Both the position numbers and the translations under genes were made by a program. The notes beneath the pieces were generated by a model that saw nothing but the letters and a program-made list of their open reading frames with translations, was not told the origin of the DNA and searched no databases. 64,000 nucleotides of DNA from Anadara kagoshimensis (lineage: Eukaryota > Mollusca > Bivalvia > Arcoida > Arcidae), in the NCBI GenBank assembly GCA_021292105.1, contig CM037867.1, positions 42,485,843 through 42,549,842 on the forward strand, in the 5' to 3' direction. Below, in pieces: positions 43,365-54,735 of the stretch (position 1 is the stretch's first letter; every line of letters begins with the position of its first letter).

Positions 43365-45095
43365 GTTAGAGGGTTCTATGCGCCAACGTGTTGGTTAATT
43401 GAGATTCTTTGGTGCTAGTATATTGGTTAGTTGATGCGCTTTTGTGCTAGTGTGTTGGTCAGTTGATGCGCCTTGGTGCCAGTGTTAGTTAGTTGTTGCG
43501 CCTTGATGTCAGTGTGTTGGTCAGTTGATGCGCCTTGCTACCAGTGTAATGGTTAATTGTTGCGCCTTGGTGTCAGTGTGTTGGTTAGTTGATGCGCCTT
43601 GCTGCTAGTGTGTTGGTCAGTTGATGCGCCTTGGTGCCAGCGTGTTGGTTAGTTGATGCGCCTTGGTGCCAGTGTATTGGTTAGTTGCTGCGCCTTGGTA
43701 CCAGTTTATTGGTTAGTTGTTGCGCCTTGGTGCTAGTGTGTTGATTAGTTGATTTTCCTTGATGTCAATGTGTTGGCTAGTTGAGGCTCATTGGTACCAG
43801 TGTGTTAGTAAGTTGATGTGCCTTGGTGTCGGGGTGTTGGTTAGTTGATACCCCTAAGTGCCAGTGTGTTGGTTAGTTGATACGCCTTGATGTCAAAGTG
43901 TTGGTTAGTTGATGTTCCTTGGTTTCAGTGTATTGGTAAGTTGATGTTCCTTGGTACCAGTGTGTTGGTTAGTTGATGCGCCTTGATTTCAGTGTGTTGG
44001 TTAGTTGATGCGCCTTGGTGTCAGTGTGTCGGTTAGTTGATACCCCTAAGTGCCAGTTTGTTGGTTAGTTGATGCGCCTTGTGTTAGTATGTTGGTTAGT
44101 AGATGTTTCTTGGTGTCAATGTATTGGTAAGTTGATATTCCTTGGTGTCAGTGTGTTGGTTAGTTAAGGTTCCTTGATTTCAATGTGTTAGTTAGTTGAT
44201 GTTCCTTGCTGCCAGTGTAATGGTTAGTTGATGCGCCTTCGTGTCAGTATGTTTGTAAGTTGATGCGCCTTGGTACCAGTGTGTTGGTTAGTTGCTGCGC
44301 CTTGGTGTCAGTGTGTTGGTTAGTTGATGCGCCTTGGTGTTAGTGTGATAGTTAATCGAGGTTCCTTTATGTCAATGTGTTAGTTGGTTGATGTTCCTTG
44401 CTGTCAGATTGTTGGTTAGTTGCTGCGCCTTGGTGTCAGTGTGTTGGTTAGTTGAGGTTCCTTGGTACAAGTGTGTTGGTTAGTTGATGCGCCTTGGTGC
44501 CAGTGTGTTGGTACGTTGAGGTTCCTTGGTACAAGTGTGTTGTTCAGTTGATGCGCCTTCTGTCAGTGTGTTGGTTAGTTGATGCGCCTTGGTGTTAGTG
44601 TGATAGTTAATCGAGGTTCCTTTATGTCAATGTGTTAGTTGGTTGATGTTCCTTGCTGTCAGATTGTTGGTTAGTTGCTGCGCCTTGGTGTCAGTGTGTT
44701 GGTTAGTTGAGGTTCCTTGGTACAAGTGTGTTGGTTAGTTGATGCGCCTTGGTGCCAGTGTGTTGGTAAGTTGAGGTTCCTTGGTACAAGTGTGTTGTTC
44801 AGTTGATGCGCCTTCTGTCAGTGTGTTGGTTAGTTGATGCGCCTTGGTGTTAGTGTGTTAGTTAGTTGAGGTTCCTTGATGTCAATGTATTGGCTAGTTG
44901 AGGCTCATTGGTGCAAATGTGTTGGCTAGATGGGGCTCATTTGTGCTAATGTGTTGGTTAGTTGGGTTCTTGTTGACAGTGCGTTTGCTAGTTGAGGCTC
45001 ATTGGTGCAAATGTGTTGGCTAGTTGAGTCTCATTAGTGCTAATGTGTTTGTTAGTTTAGGGTTCTTGTTGACAGTGCGTTGGCTAATTGAGACT
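43365..45095 (+). repeat. 1.7-kb minisatellite, ~32-bp unit with ~255-bp higher-order repeat
   Basis: Over 50 diverged copies of GTGTTGGTTAGTTGATGCG followed by CCTTGGTGCCAGT. A block starting TAGTGTGATAGTTAATCGAGG at 44,341 recurs almost exactly at 44,596, so eight-unit blocks have duplicated recently. No long ORF. Confidence 0.95.
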
Positions 45096-45430
45096 AAAAT
45101 TACATAACTTGTCTTGGCAAATATAAAATCAAATTGAAGATTTAAATAAATCAAGAATCATTTAAACATTATAACGTCACCTGCGTTGTAAGAATTGTTC
45201 ATCAAACCTCCGAAATCTTCAAAATGGTTTTTAGTCTTGTAGCCTGAATGTAATCATTTTACGATTATTTTTGCAGAAGTTCGTCTCTGTACAACGTGAT
45301 ACCCTGTAACATTCGTGCAGAACAATTATTTCCAATGGAATTATATTAGTTCACGTTTTAACGTAATATGACGTTTTTTACCGGAATTCACGACGTAAAC
45401 GATTTTCAATCGACCCACGCAATCGTTAAC

Positions 45431-45618
45431 CAGGCGCGGATCCAGACGGGGGCACACCCGGCCTGTGCCCCCCCCCCCCATAAATTTCGCAGTCTCTTCA
45501 CCACACTATAAAATGGGTGAGGACTGTTCTATATAGCTTTTGTCCCCAAACACTGTCAGTGTGACACCACCCCCCCCCACCCCCCACCCTCCAACATAGA
45601 ATCCTGAATCCGCCACTG
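45431..45618. mobile_element. MITE, 188 bp, TTAAC target duplication
   Basis: Left CAGGCGCGGATCCAG and right CTGAATCCGCCACTG are imperfect inverted ends of the widespread AGTGGCGGATCCAGG type. TTAAC flanks both sides (45,426-45,430 and 45,619-45,623). The interior has two poly-C tracts. Confidence 0.8.
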
Positions 45619-45623
45619 TTAAC

Positions 45624-47064
45624 GGGTTTTGACCACGTTGAACAACCCCCATTATAAACAACATTAATCAATGTCATAAAACACCAATTTGTCTTATGAT
45701 GTAACAGACGGCAACGTTTGCTCCCCGATATAAATTCGCGGTAAATTTAATCATATCTGGGGCAAAATCAGAGTCTGAATTTTCAGCAATGCTTAAAAAT
45801 CGTTGTTTTGTTTGGCATTTGCATATATAGTTTGAAAGAAAAGAACAAAAAGTTTATAGACCAAGGAACATTGAGTTTGTGACATGGTGGATTTTTAGCT
45901 TGGGGTCTGTTTCGAAATTAAATAAAAATAACTTAGAAATAACTTAATTAAGAGGATGGATAGAAATCACTAAGTAAATACCCACCCACCCTTCCGTAAC
46001 AAATACGATGTTATCAATATATATATTATGCTTTTTAAGGTTTAAACAAATAAAATAAACCTTCTGTTTAGGAGAAATTCGACGCCGATTTTTATCACTC
46101 CTATTTTATTTTGTTAAAGAGTAAACTATTTAATTTAAAGAAAATTTTATTTATTTATTTACTATGTGCATTAAGTAATAGCCAGTCCCAAAGTCAAACA
46201 AACGATATTGGATTTTGATCAAGTATTTTCTCCTTGTGACACGCCCTTTCGTAATTTTTGAGTCTCGTTTGAGGAATGGTTAATTTTTACATTAGTGCAA
46301 GGGAACGTTTTACATAACAAAACATATAGATAAACATTGTCAAGCTTTTGAATGACTTGCTAGATCTTTTTATCAAAAAATAATTAACAAGATGGTCTAT
46401 TTATCAAAGATAGTGATCACACAGCAGTGTGTACATGTGTCGTACTATTTCCCGCTGACAATAACATAACCAGTTAAACGCTAATCTACCGTAAATAGCT
46501 ATATTTTTATTCTACAATAATAAATGCATTCTTGTCTATTTGAAGATGGCCTCAAATTTAAAACCGGTTTTCAATTCGCGAATTCAGACCCAATTTCGGC
46601 TTCGGCTTTATAACAAGACCTGAGCCTTGTCGTCATTGCTGTAATCTACAACTGCTTTATTCTAATTTTCTTGGACTGTTTTTGTTGTGTTTACATTGGC
46701 CGTTTGTTTCTTTTTTGTTTGTTTCAAGAGACAGTTTTAGTTTATTTTGTTTTGATTACGCATGTGTCTTTTTTTGTTTTTGTTTGCGGACTGTTTCTTT
46801 CATTATATTTATGTTTTCTGTTTTTGATTGCATTAAATGTTATAATTATATGCTTGTCATGATCAGCTACTGATGTCCTTCTAGTTTATTTTGTTTTGTA
46901 TCGTTTGTTTGTTTTTCATTTGTTCTCTGTTTTTGCTAAAAGATTGATATGCAAGTAAAAATGTAGTTGTACAGACGGTTTATAGATTTTGATAACATTC
47001 GTCATTTCTTTGTTTCCATTAGACTTTATATTAACAAGCAGGAATGAGCTATGAAACGCCGTTT

Positions 47065-47065
<1 letters not shown>
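45624..47065. other. Intergenic/intronic DNA, T-rich
   Basis: No gene recognised. Overlapping 63-codon plus ORFs at 46,671-46,873 are phenylalanine/valine-rich and reflect T-richness. Confidence 0.4.
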
Positions 47066-47149
<84 letters not shown>

Positions 47150-47272
47150 GGTTCTCAATCTGTCATCTTTTGTTTTCTCTCTCTCTCTCTCATCTTTTGA
47201 TCTCTCTCTCTCTCTCTCTCTCTCTCTGGTTCTCACTCTGTCTCTGTCTTGTTCTCTTTCTCTCTCATTTGA
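47066..47272. repeat. (TC)n microsatellite, interrupted
   Basis: Long CT/TC tract with short interruptions. It produces an Arg-Glu repeat ORF on minus (46,916-47,344) that was rejected as a gene. Confidence 0.95.
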
Positions 47273-47839
47273 ACTTGAAATGATGAACTTGTATGCAAAT
47301 AATATCCTTTTAACTTGTAAAAATTTTAAGACTAACTCAAACATACAAATGTATGCTATAATAGTAGTTTAAACGCACATACATAATGTAGAATAGATCC
47401 TTCATTGCCAGGAAACAGTCAACTCTGCCTGTTGCTGGGAAAATTCACTAAGGAACTCCAGTAAAAATATTAAATTTTAATAATTCAAAGTCTAGTAGGG
47501 CTACAAATCAACCAGGGATCTTAATTAATTTGATATTGAAAAGTAAAATACAGGATCAATCGTGACAGAGAGAAGAATTACTTGGTTGAGGCATTTCCAA
47601 TAATGTCCTTATCATTGAATTAATTTGATATTAATGAAGTATTGAAGTAACGACTACTACAATTATAATGTGCCTATATGTTCAATTAGAAATAAATTGT
47701 ATCTAAAAACATATATAAATATTGTAAACCGGGGAATTTTCGCGCCAGGTCATGTTTGAGAGAATCGTCATTTCAAGGCAAAGTGAAACCCTTCTATATT
47801 CTGGACACCCTCCGGGCGAGGCATTTTGCCCGGTTTAGA

Positions 47840-48706
47840 GAGTTGAGTTGAGTTGAGTTGAGTAATGGTGTTTAACGTCCCAGTCATGAATATTCACTTA
47901 TATCGAGACGTCGCCAGCTATAGACGAAGGTGCAGAAATTTTACTTGTGCGTTGTTACGCCACATAGCGGTGTTGCCGCATAAACGTGTTCCAACACGTC
48001 TATGCGGGGAATTTCAACACATAAAGAGAATGCTTTCATGCGACAAAAAGGCTACATTCCGCCGCATGAAGAAAACAATTACTATCATCACCTGCATTTA
48101 CACCTCCATCATTATTACAACCTTCACAAAAAGCACCACCACCATCGTGATGATAATATTATTATTATTTTTTTTATTATTAAAGCAAAAGTCGAAATTC
48201 TGCCAAAATCACAATTTAACGATCATCAACATTACAGTCATAATCGCCACCGCCGTCGGCACGACGACGGTAACATCGTCGTCGCGCTCTCATCGTCCCT
48301 GTCCCCATCCTCGTATTATTATTACCATTATCAACAACACCAACACCATAAATTCTCAATTGTCACCGTCGTCATCATAATTTATATCACCATCGCCGTT
48401 TTTGTCTAGATATCAGCTCTTTTTAAATTTCATACCAACTCGTTAAAATTAGCCATCGTTATGCGTCAAAAAGGCAGCCTTGCGCCGCATATAAGCAACA
48501 CATCTTTATGCGTTGAACGCCGCCGCATAAACGTGGCGGACCTCTTTATGCGTTGGAATTCCCCGCATAGACCTGTTGGGTGCGGTTATGCGGCAACACC
48601 GCTATGTGGCGTAACAGTGCGTTGCGCTGATGGCATTATACAGCAGGGTTCTTTAGCGTGGCAAGCCCACCACGGACACGGGACCTCGTTTATCTTAAGT
48701 TAGAGA
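47840..48706 (-). mobile_element. SINE S1 interrupted by a TIR transposon
   Basis: The S1 tail (minus) starts at 47,840 with a (TTGAG)n run, GTTTAACGTCCCAGTCATGA and TATCGAGACGTCGCC. It is cut at 47,953 and resumes at 48,616 with GTGCGTTGCGCTGATGGCA and GGGTTCTTTAGCGTGGCAAG. The uninterrupted order is visible at 56,299-56,634. Confidence 0.85.
47954..48615. mobile_element. 662-bp TIR transposon (non-autonomous), ~8-bp TSD
   Basis: The first and last 30 bases are perfect inverse complements (GTTACGCCACATAGCGGTGT ... ), and weaker pairing extends to about 76 bp (TCTATGCGGGGAATT on one side, AATTCCCCGCATAGA on the other). TGTGCGTT precedes and AGTGCGTT follows, an 8-bp target duplication with one mismatch; the empty site is known from intact S1. 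Subterminal GCCGCAT/ATGCGGC motifs recur in both orientations. Eight-bp duplications are seen in hAT and P elements; superfamily is not settled. The interior is His-codon-rich low complexity, so the 171- and 135-codon ORFs are doubtful. Confidence 0.85.
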
Positions 48707-49235
48707 GGTGTCCGGTTTAAAGAGGCCGGTGGAAAATGTATCTCCTACTTTTATTGTCGCGTTGTCGGGTGAATGCTAGTGTAAATGCATGTGGATTCAA
48801 ACAAAATCAAATATTCGCGAAAGCTTTTAATGTCTTGCTACTCTTGCGAATTTATGCGAAAATCAAACGAATGCAATGTTTCCCAAATTTACAGAACTTT
48901 GCAATACCCAACGCAGCTTAGAACAAGATACATGAGACAGCAAAATAAATCAAACAAACACGCTTTAGAACCACTGATTACAAAACCCCTGACTTCGGAC
49001 GGGTACAAGAGTAAATGTCCAGACATATAGGTAGGTAGAGTAAATGGGTTTTACTCTCCGAACATGTTGTTTATTTGTAACTAGGTGTGATCGTAGAGGG
49101 AGGAATTCCCGGAGAAAAACACATTGCAAAGAAGCAGACAAACATGTGCGAACTAGGATCTTGCCAAGTATGATTCGGATCTAGGCAGTAGAAGGCTATG
49201 ATCCATTAGTTCACATTTTAAACACCTGATCACCA
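48707..49235. other. Intergenic DNA
   Basis: Begins with GAGAGGTGTCCGGTTTAAAG, a motif that also flanks the SINE on its other side (CCCGGTTTAGAGAG at 47,829), so S1 may have inserted into another repeat. No gene. Confidence 0.35.
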
Positions 49236-49239
49236 TTGA

Positions 49240-49322
49240 CATAGAACATTTGAAGACTGGTGACGGCCAGATATAAATGAAATAGTATTGACTAAGATGT
49301 TAACCCCAATCAATTAATCAAT
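49240..49322 (+). repeat. SINE S1 3' tail fragment
   Basis: GACGGCCAGATATAAATGAAA, TTGACTAAGATGTTAACCCC and AATCAATTAATCAAT form a decayed S1 tail. A second scrap, GAGTTGAGTTGGGTAATATCG, is at 49,868 in the opposite orientation. Confidence 0.55.
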
Positions 49323-49954
49323 ATTTTGAATATAGTCTTAGTGTACTGGGCATGAGATACCTGTAATATGCTTGCGTTTTTGTTAGTCAGTAAGTCCATT
49401 AATAAAGCTTAGTGATTTCTGAATGGCTAAATGGCTGAATAGTTGTATGTACCAGCATGAGACGTTACTTTATAGTATGTGTGACAAATTGTGTACATGT
49501 ATTTTACGTTAATACATGCGAAATGTAATAGCGATATATAATGAATGTCTCGTGTTATATAACCAAGTCTTTGTAAACAATTTGTATACAAACTGGGAAT
49601 GTTCTTACTGAAATACTACCAAACATCAATATCTAGAATCGATACTTCAGGTGAGAACTAAAATTGGTTCTCAATCATTAATAACGTTGATGACTCGTGT
49701 AAAATATAACAATTTTACACTTTATATATGATAGTGACATGGATAACTAATTTTAACTCCATGATATAGCACTCAAACATGTAGCTTTTTATTACATACT
49801 GCAGTACAGACTTAGCTAAAAATACCAGCTCAAGTGCCAAATCACCAGCTTTTCTTGGTCACTTTAGAGTTGAGTTGGGTAATATCGTTTAACAAATACG
49901 TTTAACGTTTGCGTCTGACAAATACGTCATTTGAGAAAGTTTTTTTTTACTTGT
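49323..49954. other. Intergenic DNA
   Basis: Nothing beyond the SINE scrap at about 49,868-49,890. Confidence 0.35.
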
Positions 49955-49956
49955 CT

Positions 49957-50045
49957 CGGTGGCGCAATTGGTTAGGGCGCGGGTCATTCTTATGCTAGGC
50001 GTTTTGGTGTCGAAGGGTGTACATGCACGTTCGAGCCCCTAGAGT
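49957..50045 (+). repeat. tRNA-like element head
   Basis: CTCGGTGGCGCAATTGGTTAG is A-box-like and CGTTCGAGCCCCTAGAG is B-box-like, about 75 bp apart, then A-rich sequence. The acceptor stem does not pair, so it is a SINE head or pseudogene, not a tRNA. Confidence 0.45.
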
Positions 50046-50261
50046 GGCAAAAAATATTATCTTTAAAATATCGTTTAAAATCACAATTTTCGTTAGCTTT
50101 TGACGGGTCTTTATTGTATTTTAGTATATGACCTTATCTGTCCGCTTGTAATACTGTACATACATATGTTTTGAATAATACTAAATGTCCAAAATCTTAT
50201 ATTAGCATATTATATAATAGAATATCCAGATCCAGTGTCTTCTGTAGGGGTTGTAGATCTA

Positions 50262-50590
50262 AAAAAACAAAATCATACCTGTCCATGTCAAAAAAACAAA
50301 ATACAAAAGCAAAGTTAAAACTTGAAAGCTGGCAAAATAAGTTCTTCACATGAACTTTAACCTGCAGGAAAGGTAACCGAGTGTTCTGGAAGTGTAAGCA
50401 CCTCCATTGCACGTGGGTACTCCGGAAGTGTAAGCATCTATTGCACGTAGGTACTCCGGAAGTGTAAGCACCTCCATTGCACGTGGCTACTCCGGAAGTG
50501 TAAGCATCTATTGCACGTAGGTACTCCGGAAGTGTAAGCACCTCCATTGCACGTGGCTACTCCGAAAGTGTAAGCACCTCCATTGCACGT
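50262..50590 (+). repeat. R1 copy whose end has expanded into a tandem array
   Basis: R1 body at 50,262-50,395, then GTACTCCGGAAGTGTAAGCA recurs about six times to 50,590 in ~34-37-bp units, alternating CACCTCCATTGCACGTGG and TCTATTGCACGTAG, so a ~70-bp dimer is the higher unit. Confidence 0.85.
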
Positions 50591-50964
50591 GGCAAAAAGA
50601 GTAAACATAACTTTTTATAACCAGGATCCGTATTTCAATAAAGAATTAAGGTTTTTTTAAATTTCAATTTATTAATTTTACTCGTCAGATTCTGTAAGCG
50701 ATTACTTTAAACATGTGGGTGTAATCTACGCTTCCGTTACTCTATCAATCGAGGTTATAATTGATTTTAAATTTTGAATAAGTCTTGGCCAATCAAGTTT
50801 TATTCCTTATAACTGTAGCAATTATTGAAGGTGGGGAAAGTGGTATATTAAGATCTTTATGTCTTGACCAATCAAATCAGAGTTGTAATTATTTTCACAA
50901 TTACTTGTTAGGTAGAAAAATAAAGATTTGTGAGTTTTTACTTTTTCGCGACTAACCTCCGAAG
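50591..50964. other. Presumptive promoter region of the 50,965 exon
   Basis: A+T-rich; AAAAATAAAG at about 50,916-50,925 is the only TATA-like element near the ATG. Nothing firm. Confidence 0.2.
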
Positions 50965-51025
50965 ATGGAGGTAGTCAAGTGGATAATATTATTGATATTG
51001 GTAACATTTTACATCCAAATTCAAG
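50965..51025 (+). CDS. Signal-peptide first exon 3 (phase 1), paralogue of 41,677
   Basis: ATG 50,965 encodes MEVVKWIILLILVTFYIQIQ plus one base, then donor CAAG|GTAGGG (GT at 51,026). Exon length (61 bp), phase, start context (CTCCGAAGATGGAGG) and peptide match the exon at 41,677, while nearly all silent positions differ. This argues for coding constraint on a secreted or membrane protein with a cleaved leader. The two exons are 9.3 kb apart on the same strand: tandem paralogues or alternative first exons. No later exon was recognised downstream to the window end. Confidence 0.68.
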
Positions 51026-52270
51026 GTAGGGTTTTATTTTTGTTTTATTTATTGTTTAACTTATAGGATCTATACAAAATGTACTCAACAAAAACAGTGA
51101 GGGGCCAATGTAAGATATGAGAGAACAATCCTAGAACTGAAAAATATAAAAGCCAAATGTATTTTGTTCTTGATCTCTTCTTCTATCAAATGATGTATTG
51201 AATAAAAAAATTGTGCATGAAATCAAAACTCATTAAAAATTACGAGAAATGCAAAGATGAAATGATATGATTTATGTTCTACAAAATTATATAATGTTGT
51301 TGATGTGGTCTGCAACTTTTTTTGTTGAGTGTATTTTGCTTTCATTGTCCATTGATAAATAAATCTTATTTGGTGTGCCGAATTCTCTAAAGACTTGTCA
51401 GTTTATGACGTTTTACAGTGTTGCATGTTTAATATTGGTAATCATTGTCGCTTACAAATGCGTACCAGTTTTTTTATCCCAAGACTAGCTCATGATCAGA
51501 CGTCCCTAGCCTAGCATTAGTTTTGCAACAATGTGACAAAAATATAAGTAAGCAGTTTTTAATTTTGTAATCTAGAATAGATATTAGAGCAACCTGACTG
51601 ATAATGGTGCCATTAATACTATAGAAAAATAAAGCAAAAGATACCAATAATACCTAGTGATTTTGTAGAATTAAGTGCGTCAAGAAGAGGAAGAAATTCG
51701 TTTTTTCGTTGATGCAGAAAAGCTAGCTAAAAATTTGAAATTTTGAAACTTAGCGTAAAATCCCTGCAATCTGAGGAAGTGTAAATAATAATATGTAAAT
51801 AAAGATAAATCCGACGCCAGAACCCTCTTTTTGAATCTGTAGTTAAACCTTGTATAAGGTGAAGAAAGCGATGTACGGTGGCTGAATGAGGACATGTAGA
51901 AAACCGATTTCACGTGGAAGTCATAATTATTATTCCTCGTGCGCACGCGGAATTTTTTTCTGCATGGCCTGATTCAGCCGCCATACGATGTCTATGCAAT
52001 CTGGCATCATCTTCAATATTTTTACAATATGTTCATTTTGTGTTGGTCATTAAGCCTTCTTTTACACAGTTTTATAAACTAAGGTTAATAATCAGAATGT
52101 CTCTATCAACACATTGTTTAATTTTCTGCCACCCACAACCTAATTAAACCGTGACAATTTGAATGCTAAAATCTATACGTTTAATTCAATTATATGCAGT
52201 AAATCTAGATTTTCGGGTGTCTAAATAACTAGAACTATCTCTTGAGACCCAAAACTCCATGCCGGTTTAA
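51026..52270 (+). other. Putative intron 1, nothing recognised
   Basis: A+T-rich. ORFs of 77-88 codons on each strand at about 51,680-52,147 have no recognisable features. Confidence 0.35.
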
Positions 52271-52274
52271 TGTT

Positions 52275-52420
52275 TTCCTGTGACCCTGACCTTTCCGATA
52301 TGACCTTGGTCCAAGGCCATGGTACACCTTTGAACCATGAAGATTATTCATGTGAAGTTTTATGACAGTCTTCCAAAGCAATTACATGTATGAGATATGG
52401 CCCGGACACGATTTTACACG

Positions 52421-52467
<47 letters not shown>

Positions 52468-52477
52468 GGACAGATAG
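52275..52477 (+). repeat. Dispersed repeat with (CAGA)n tail, copy 2
   Basis: Same order as 38,115-38,275, with a longer tail of about 13 CAGA/GACA units (52,422-52,475). Confidence 0.8.
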
Positions 52478-52479
52478 AC

Positions 52480-53165
52480 ATGACGATTATTATATACCAC
52501 TTCAAACTAGTTCAATATAATAGTATGATAACTTTTAAATCGCCACTACATCTGTTCTTCTCCATCATTTAAACATGTAAAGACGGCTTTTTTTTACTGC
52601 CTAAACAATTTAGAGTTCAAAATATGTGTACGAAAGGATCCCTAACAAGACCTGTATGATACAGCTTTCTGGAATGGCAAAATTTTTCATTTGTTCGATC
52701 ATTTTAAAACATGTAAAGTTAGTTTTCGATACCTATCTCGTTAGACAATATTAATTTGCATGTCAATACCTGCATATGAAAATTTACAAATTTAAGAATA
52801 ACTGTGGTTTTTGAACTGTTTATCAGATATTGTGACGTACCCGTATTTGATAAGGGTGAAGCATGAATCATTATCCAATCACATCAAAATTAAATGTTAG
52901 CAATACACACCTTAAAATTAAAAATAAAATTATAAAGAATTTAATGTAATCTGACTCTAAGTCGGACTTCAATTATGTCTTATTTTAAAGGTGTATAGAT
53001 AGTGGTATAGATTTAATTAGTAAAATGCTATACGTAATTGTCTATTAACACATATTTGAGAATTTTTGGTTGTTTTAGAATTTGAAAGGTAAAGTGAACT
53101 TTTAAGTTAAGTAATAACGGTGTATAAAAAGAATAAAATGACTGAATTTACAAATTCATCTGAAC
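52480..53165. other. Intergenic DNA, nothing recognised
   Basis: No supported feature. Confidence 0.4.
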
Positions 53166-53184
53166 AATTTGTATTAATCGATAC

Positions 53185-53745
53185 GAAAAGATACCAATAC
53201 CAATACCATGGGGTACAATAGCAATTGAGTTGAGTTCAATACCAAGGCCAGAAAAGATAGTGTCCCAATACTAATTGGTACGTGAAACCAAGGTTAGAGC
53301 AGATAGTGGTCATGGTCCAATACCAAGGAAGTACAATATAATTTAATCCCAATACGATTATGGACGTGAAACCAATGTCAGAAAAGATAGTGGTCCAATA
53401 CCAATGGGGTCTAATACCAAGGCCAGAGAAGATAGGAAACTAAGATCAAGGGGTACAATACCACTGGGGGTTCGATACCATGGTCAGAAAAGATAGTGGT
53501 CCAATACCAAGGCCAGAGAAGATAGGAAACTAAGATCAAGGGGTACAATACCACTGGGGGTGCGATACCATGGTCAGAAAGGATACTGTTCCAATACCAA
53601 TAGGGGCGCTTTACCAAAGTCGGAAAGGAAAGTGTTTCAATGGTTCAAGCGTGTCCAATACCAATGGGGGATCAAAAACCAAGGTCACAAAAAATGTTGG
53701 TCAAATACCAAGGTCAGACATAAAAGTCAAGTTATATGGTGAAAA
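53185..53745 (+). repeat. Degenerate minisatellite (CCAATACCAAGGCCAGAAAAG type)
   Basis: Irregular units mixing TCCAATACCAA, GGGGTACAATACCA, GGCCAGA(A/G)AAGATAG. A ~107-bp block with GAAACTAAGATCAAGGGGTA occurs at 53,426 and 53,526. ORFs here are repeat-driven. Confidence 0.8.
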
Positions 53746-53804
53746 ATCATAGGGTCTATCCACTTAACACGCAAAAGTTAAAAAAAATTGTCAGTTCTAG
53801 TATG

Positions 53805-54120
53805 TACACTACAGAAACTAACTGATAATAACACCGACTCGGCAGCTTATTTTGACATCTCGTTAGCTATAACTCGGCATTAGCTGTCCATATTTCGAAC
53901 GCTTGACAGCCAAGATTTGACTCCTGTTTGTATACAGAGTGTTAAACTTTGGACAGGTCAGTACTGTATAAGGTCACTTGACAGCCAAGCTTTGACTCCT
54001 TTTTGCTAGCAGAGGGTTAAACTTTGGACATGTCTGTACTGTATCTCGGCGACTCGGCAGTCAAGCTTTGACTCCTTTTTGCTAGCAGAGGGTTAAACTT
54101 TGGACATGTCTGTACTATAT
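53805..54120. repeat. R2 MITE with tandemly amplified right end
   Basis: An R2 body (ACTCGGCAGCTTATTTTGAC, TCTCGTTAGC) runs to about 53,970. The terminal segment TTAAACTTTGGACAGGTC(A/T) with preceding CAGCCAAG(C/A)TTTGACTCC is then repeated three times to 54,120. Confidence 0.75.
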
Positions 54121-54399
54121 AAGGTCATAGGTTCCACCCTGTAGCTGTTTCTACACATCTTGTTAACATATAATACAATCCTGTACTATTGTTGTATTAA
54201 TAAAGGATTGATGTACCTTAGTGAAATAAAACTTGACATTTATGTCAAAATTATCAACGTTAAATCTAGCTAAGAACAACTTCACGATAATTGAAGAACT
54301 CTTAACGGTCGGTGGTAAATAGAGACACCAGACTAACAGGTGTAAATCATACCCGTCATCTACCTGTCAATCAAATCTCTGAAAAATAGTAAGAAAACT

Positions 54400-54735
54400 A
54401 AAATAACAATAAAATTGTAAATTGTATTTATATGGACTGTCTGGGTGCAGGCGGGTCATGGCATGGGTATTTTTAAAACATTTCTGTTCAGTCACTGTAA
54501 CGTAGTAACACTGTAATTGAGAGACAAGTGTTTCTAGGAATTAGTTTCTTTAAATTGTAAATTGAATTTATTTGGACTGACCGGTTGCAGGCGGGTCTTG
54601 GCATGGTATTCCACATGGAGTATCATTTAGTAAGAGACATTTTTAAAACGTTTCTGTTCAGTCATTGTAACGCTGAAACATTGTAACTGAGATATGCGTG
54701 ACTTATTCAAGCGCTTCTAGGAATTATTTTTTATA
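54400..54735. repeat. Diverged tandem duplication (~140-180 bp)
   Basis: TGTAAATTG(T/A)ATTTAT, GGTGCAGGCGGGTC-like, TTTCTGTTCAGTCA(C/T)TGTAAC and CTAGGAATTA recur in order at 54,416-54,545 and 54,556-54,730. Non-coding. Confidence 0.7.

Noticed and set aside
45260-45350. Acceptor-like TTTTTGCAG at 45,279 as second exon of the 41,677 gene
   Set aside because: In phase 1 the frame stops after seven codons (EVRLCTT), and the region resembles dispersed repeat sequence; not convincing.
46916-47344. 142-codon minus ORF rich in Arg-Glu, resembling an RS/RE splicing protein
   Set aside because: Direct translation of an interrupted (TC)n microsatellite.
47865-48409. 171- and 135-codon ORFs, His/Ile/Thr-rich
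   Set aside because: They start in SINE sequence and cross a transposon end; the interior is low-complexity CAT/ATC text.
49957-50045. tRNA gene on plus
   Set aside because: The boxes are about 75 bp apart and the acceptor stem does not pair; SINE head or pseudogene.
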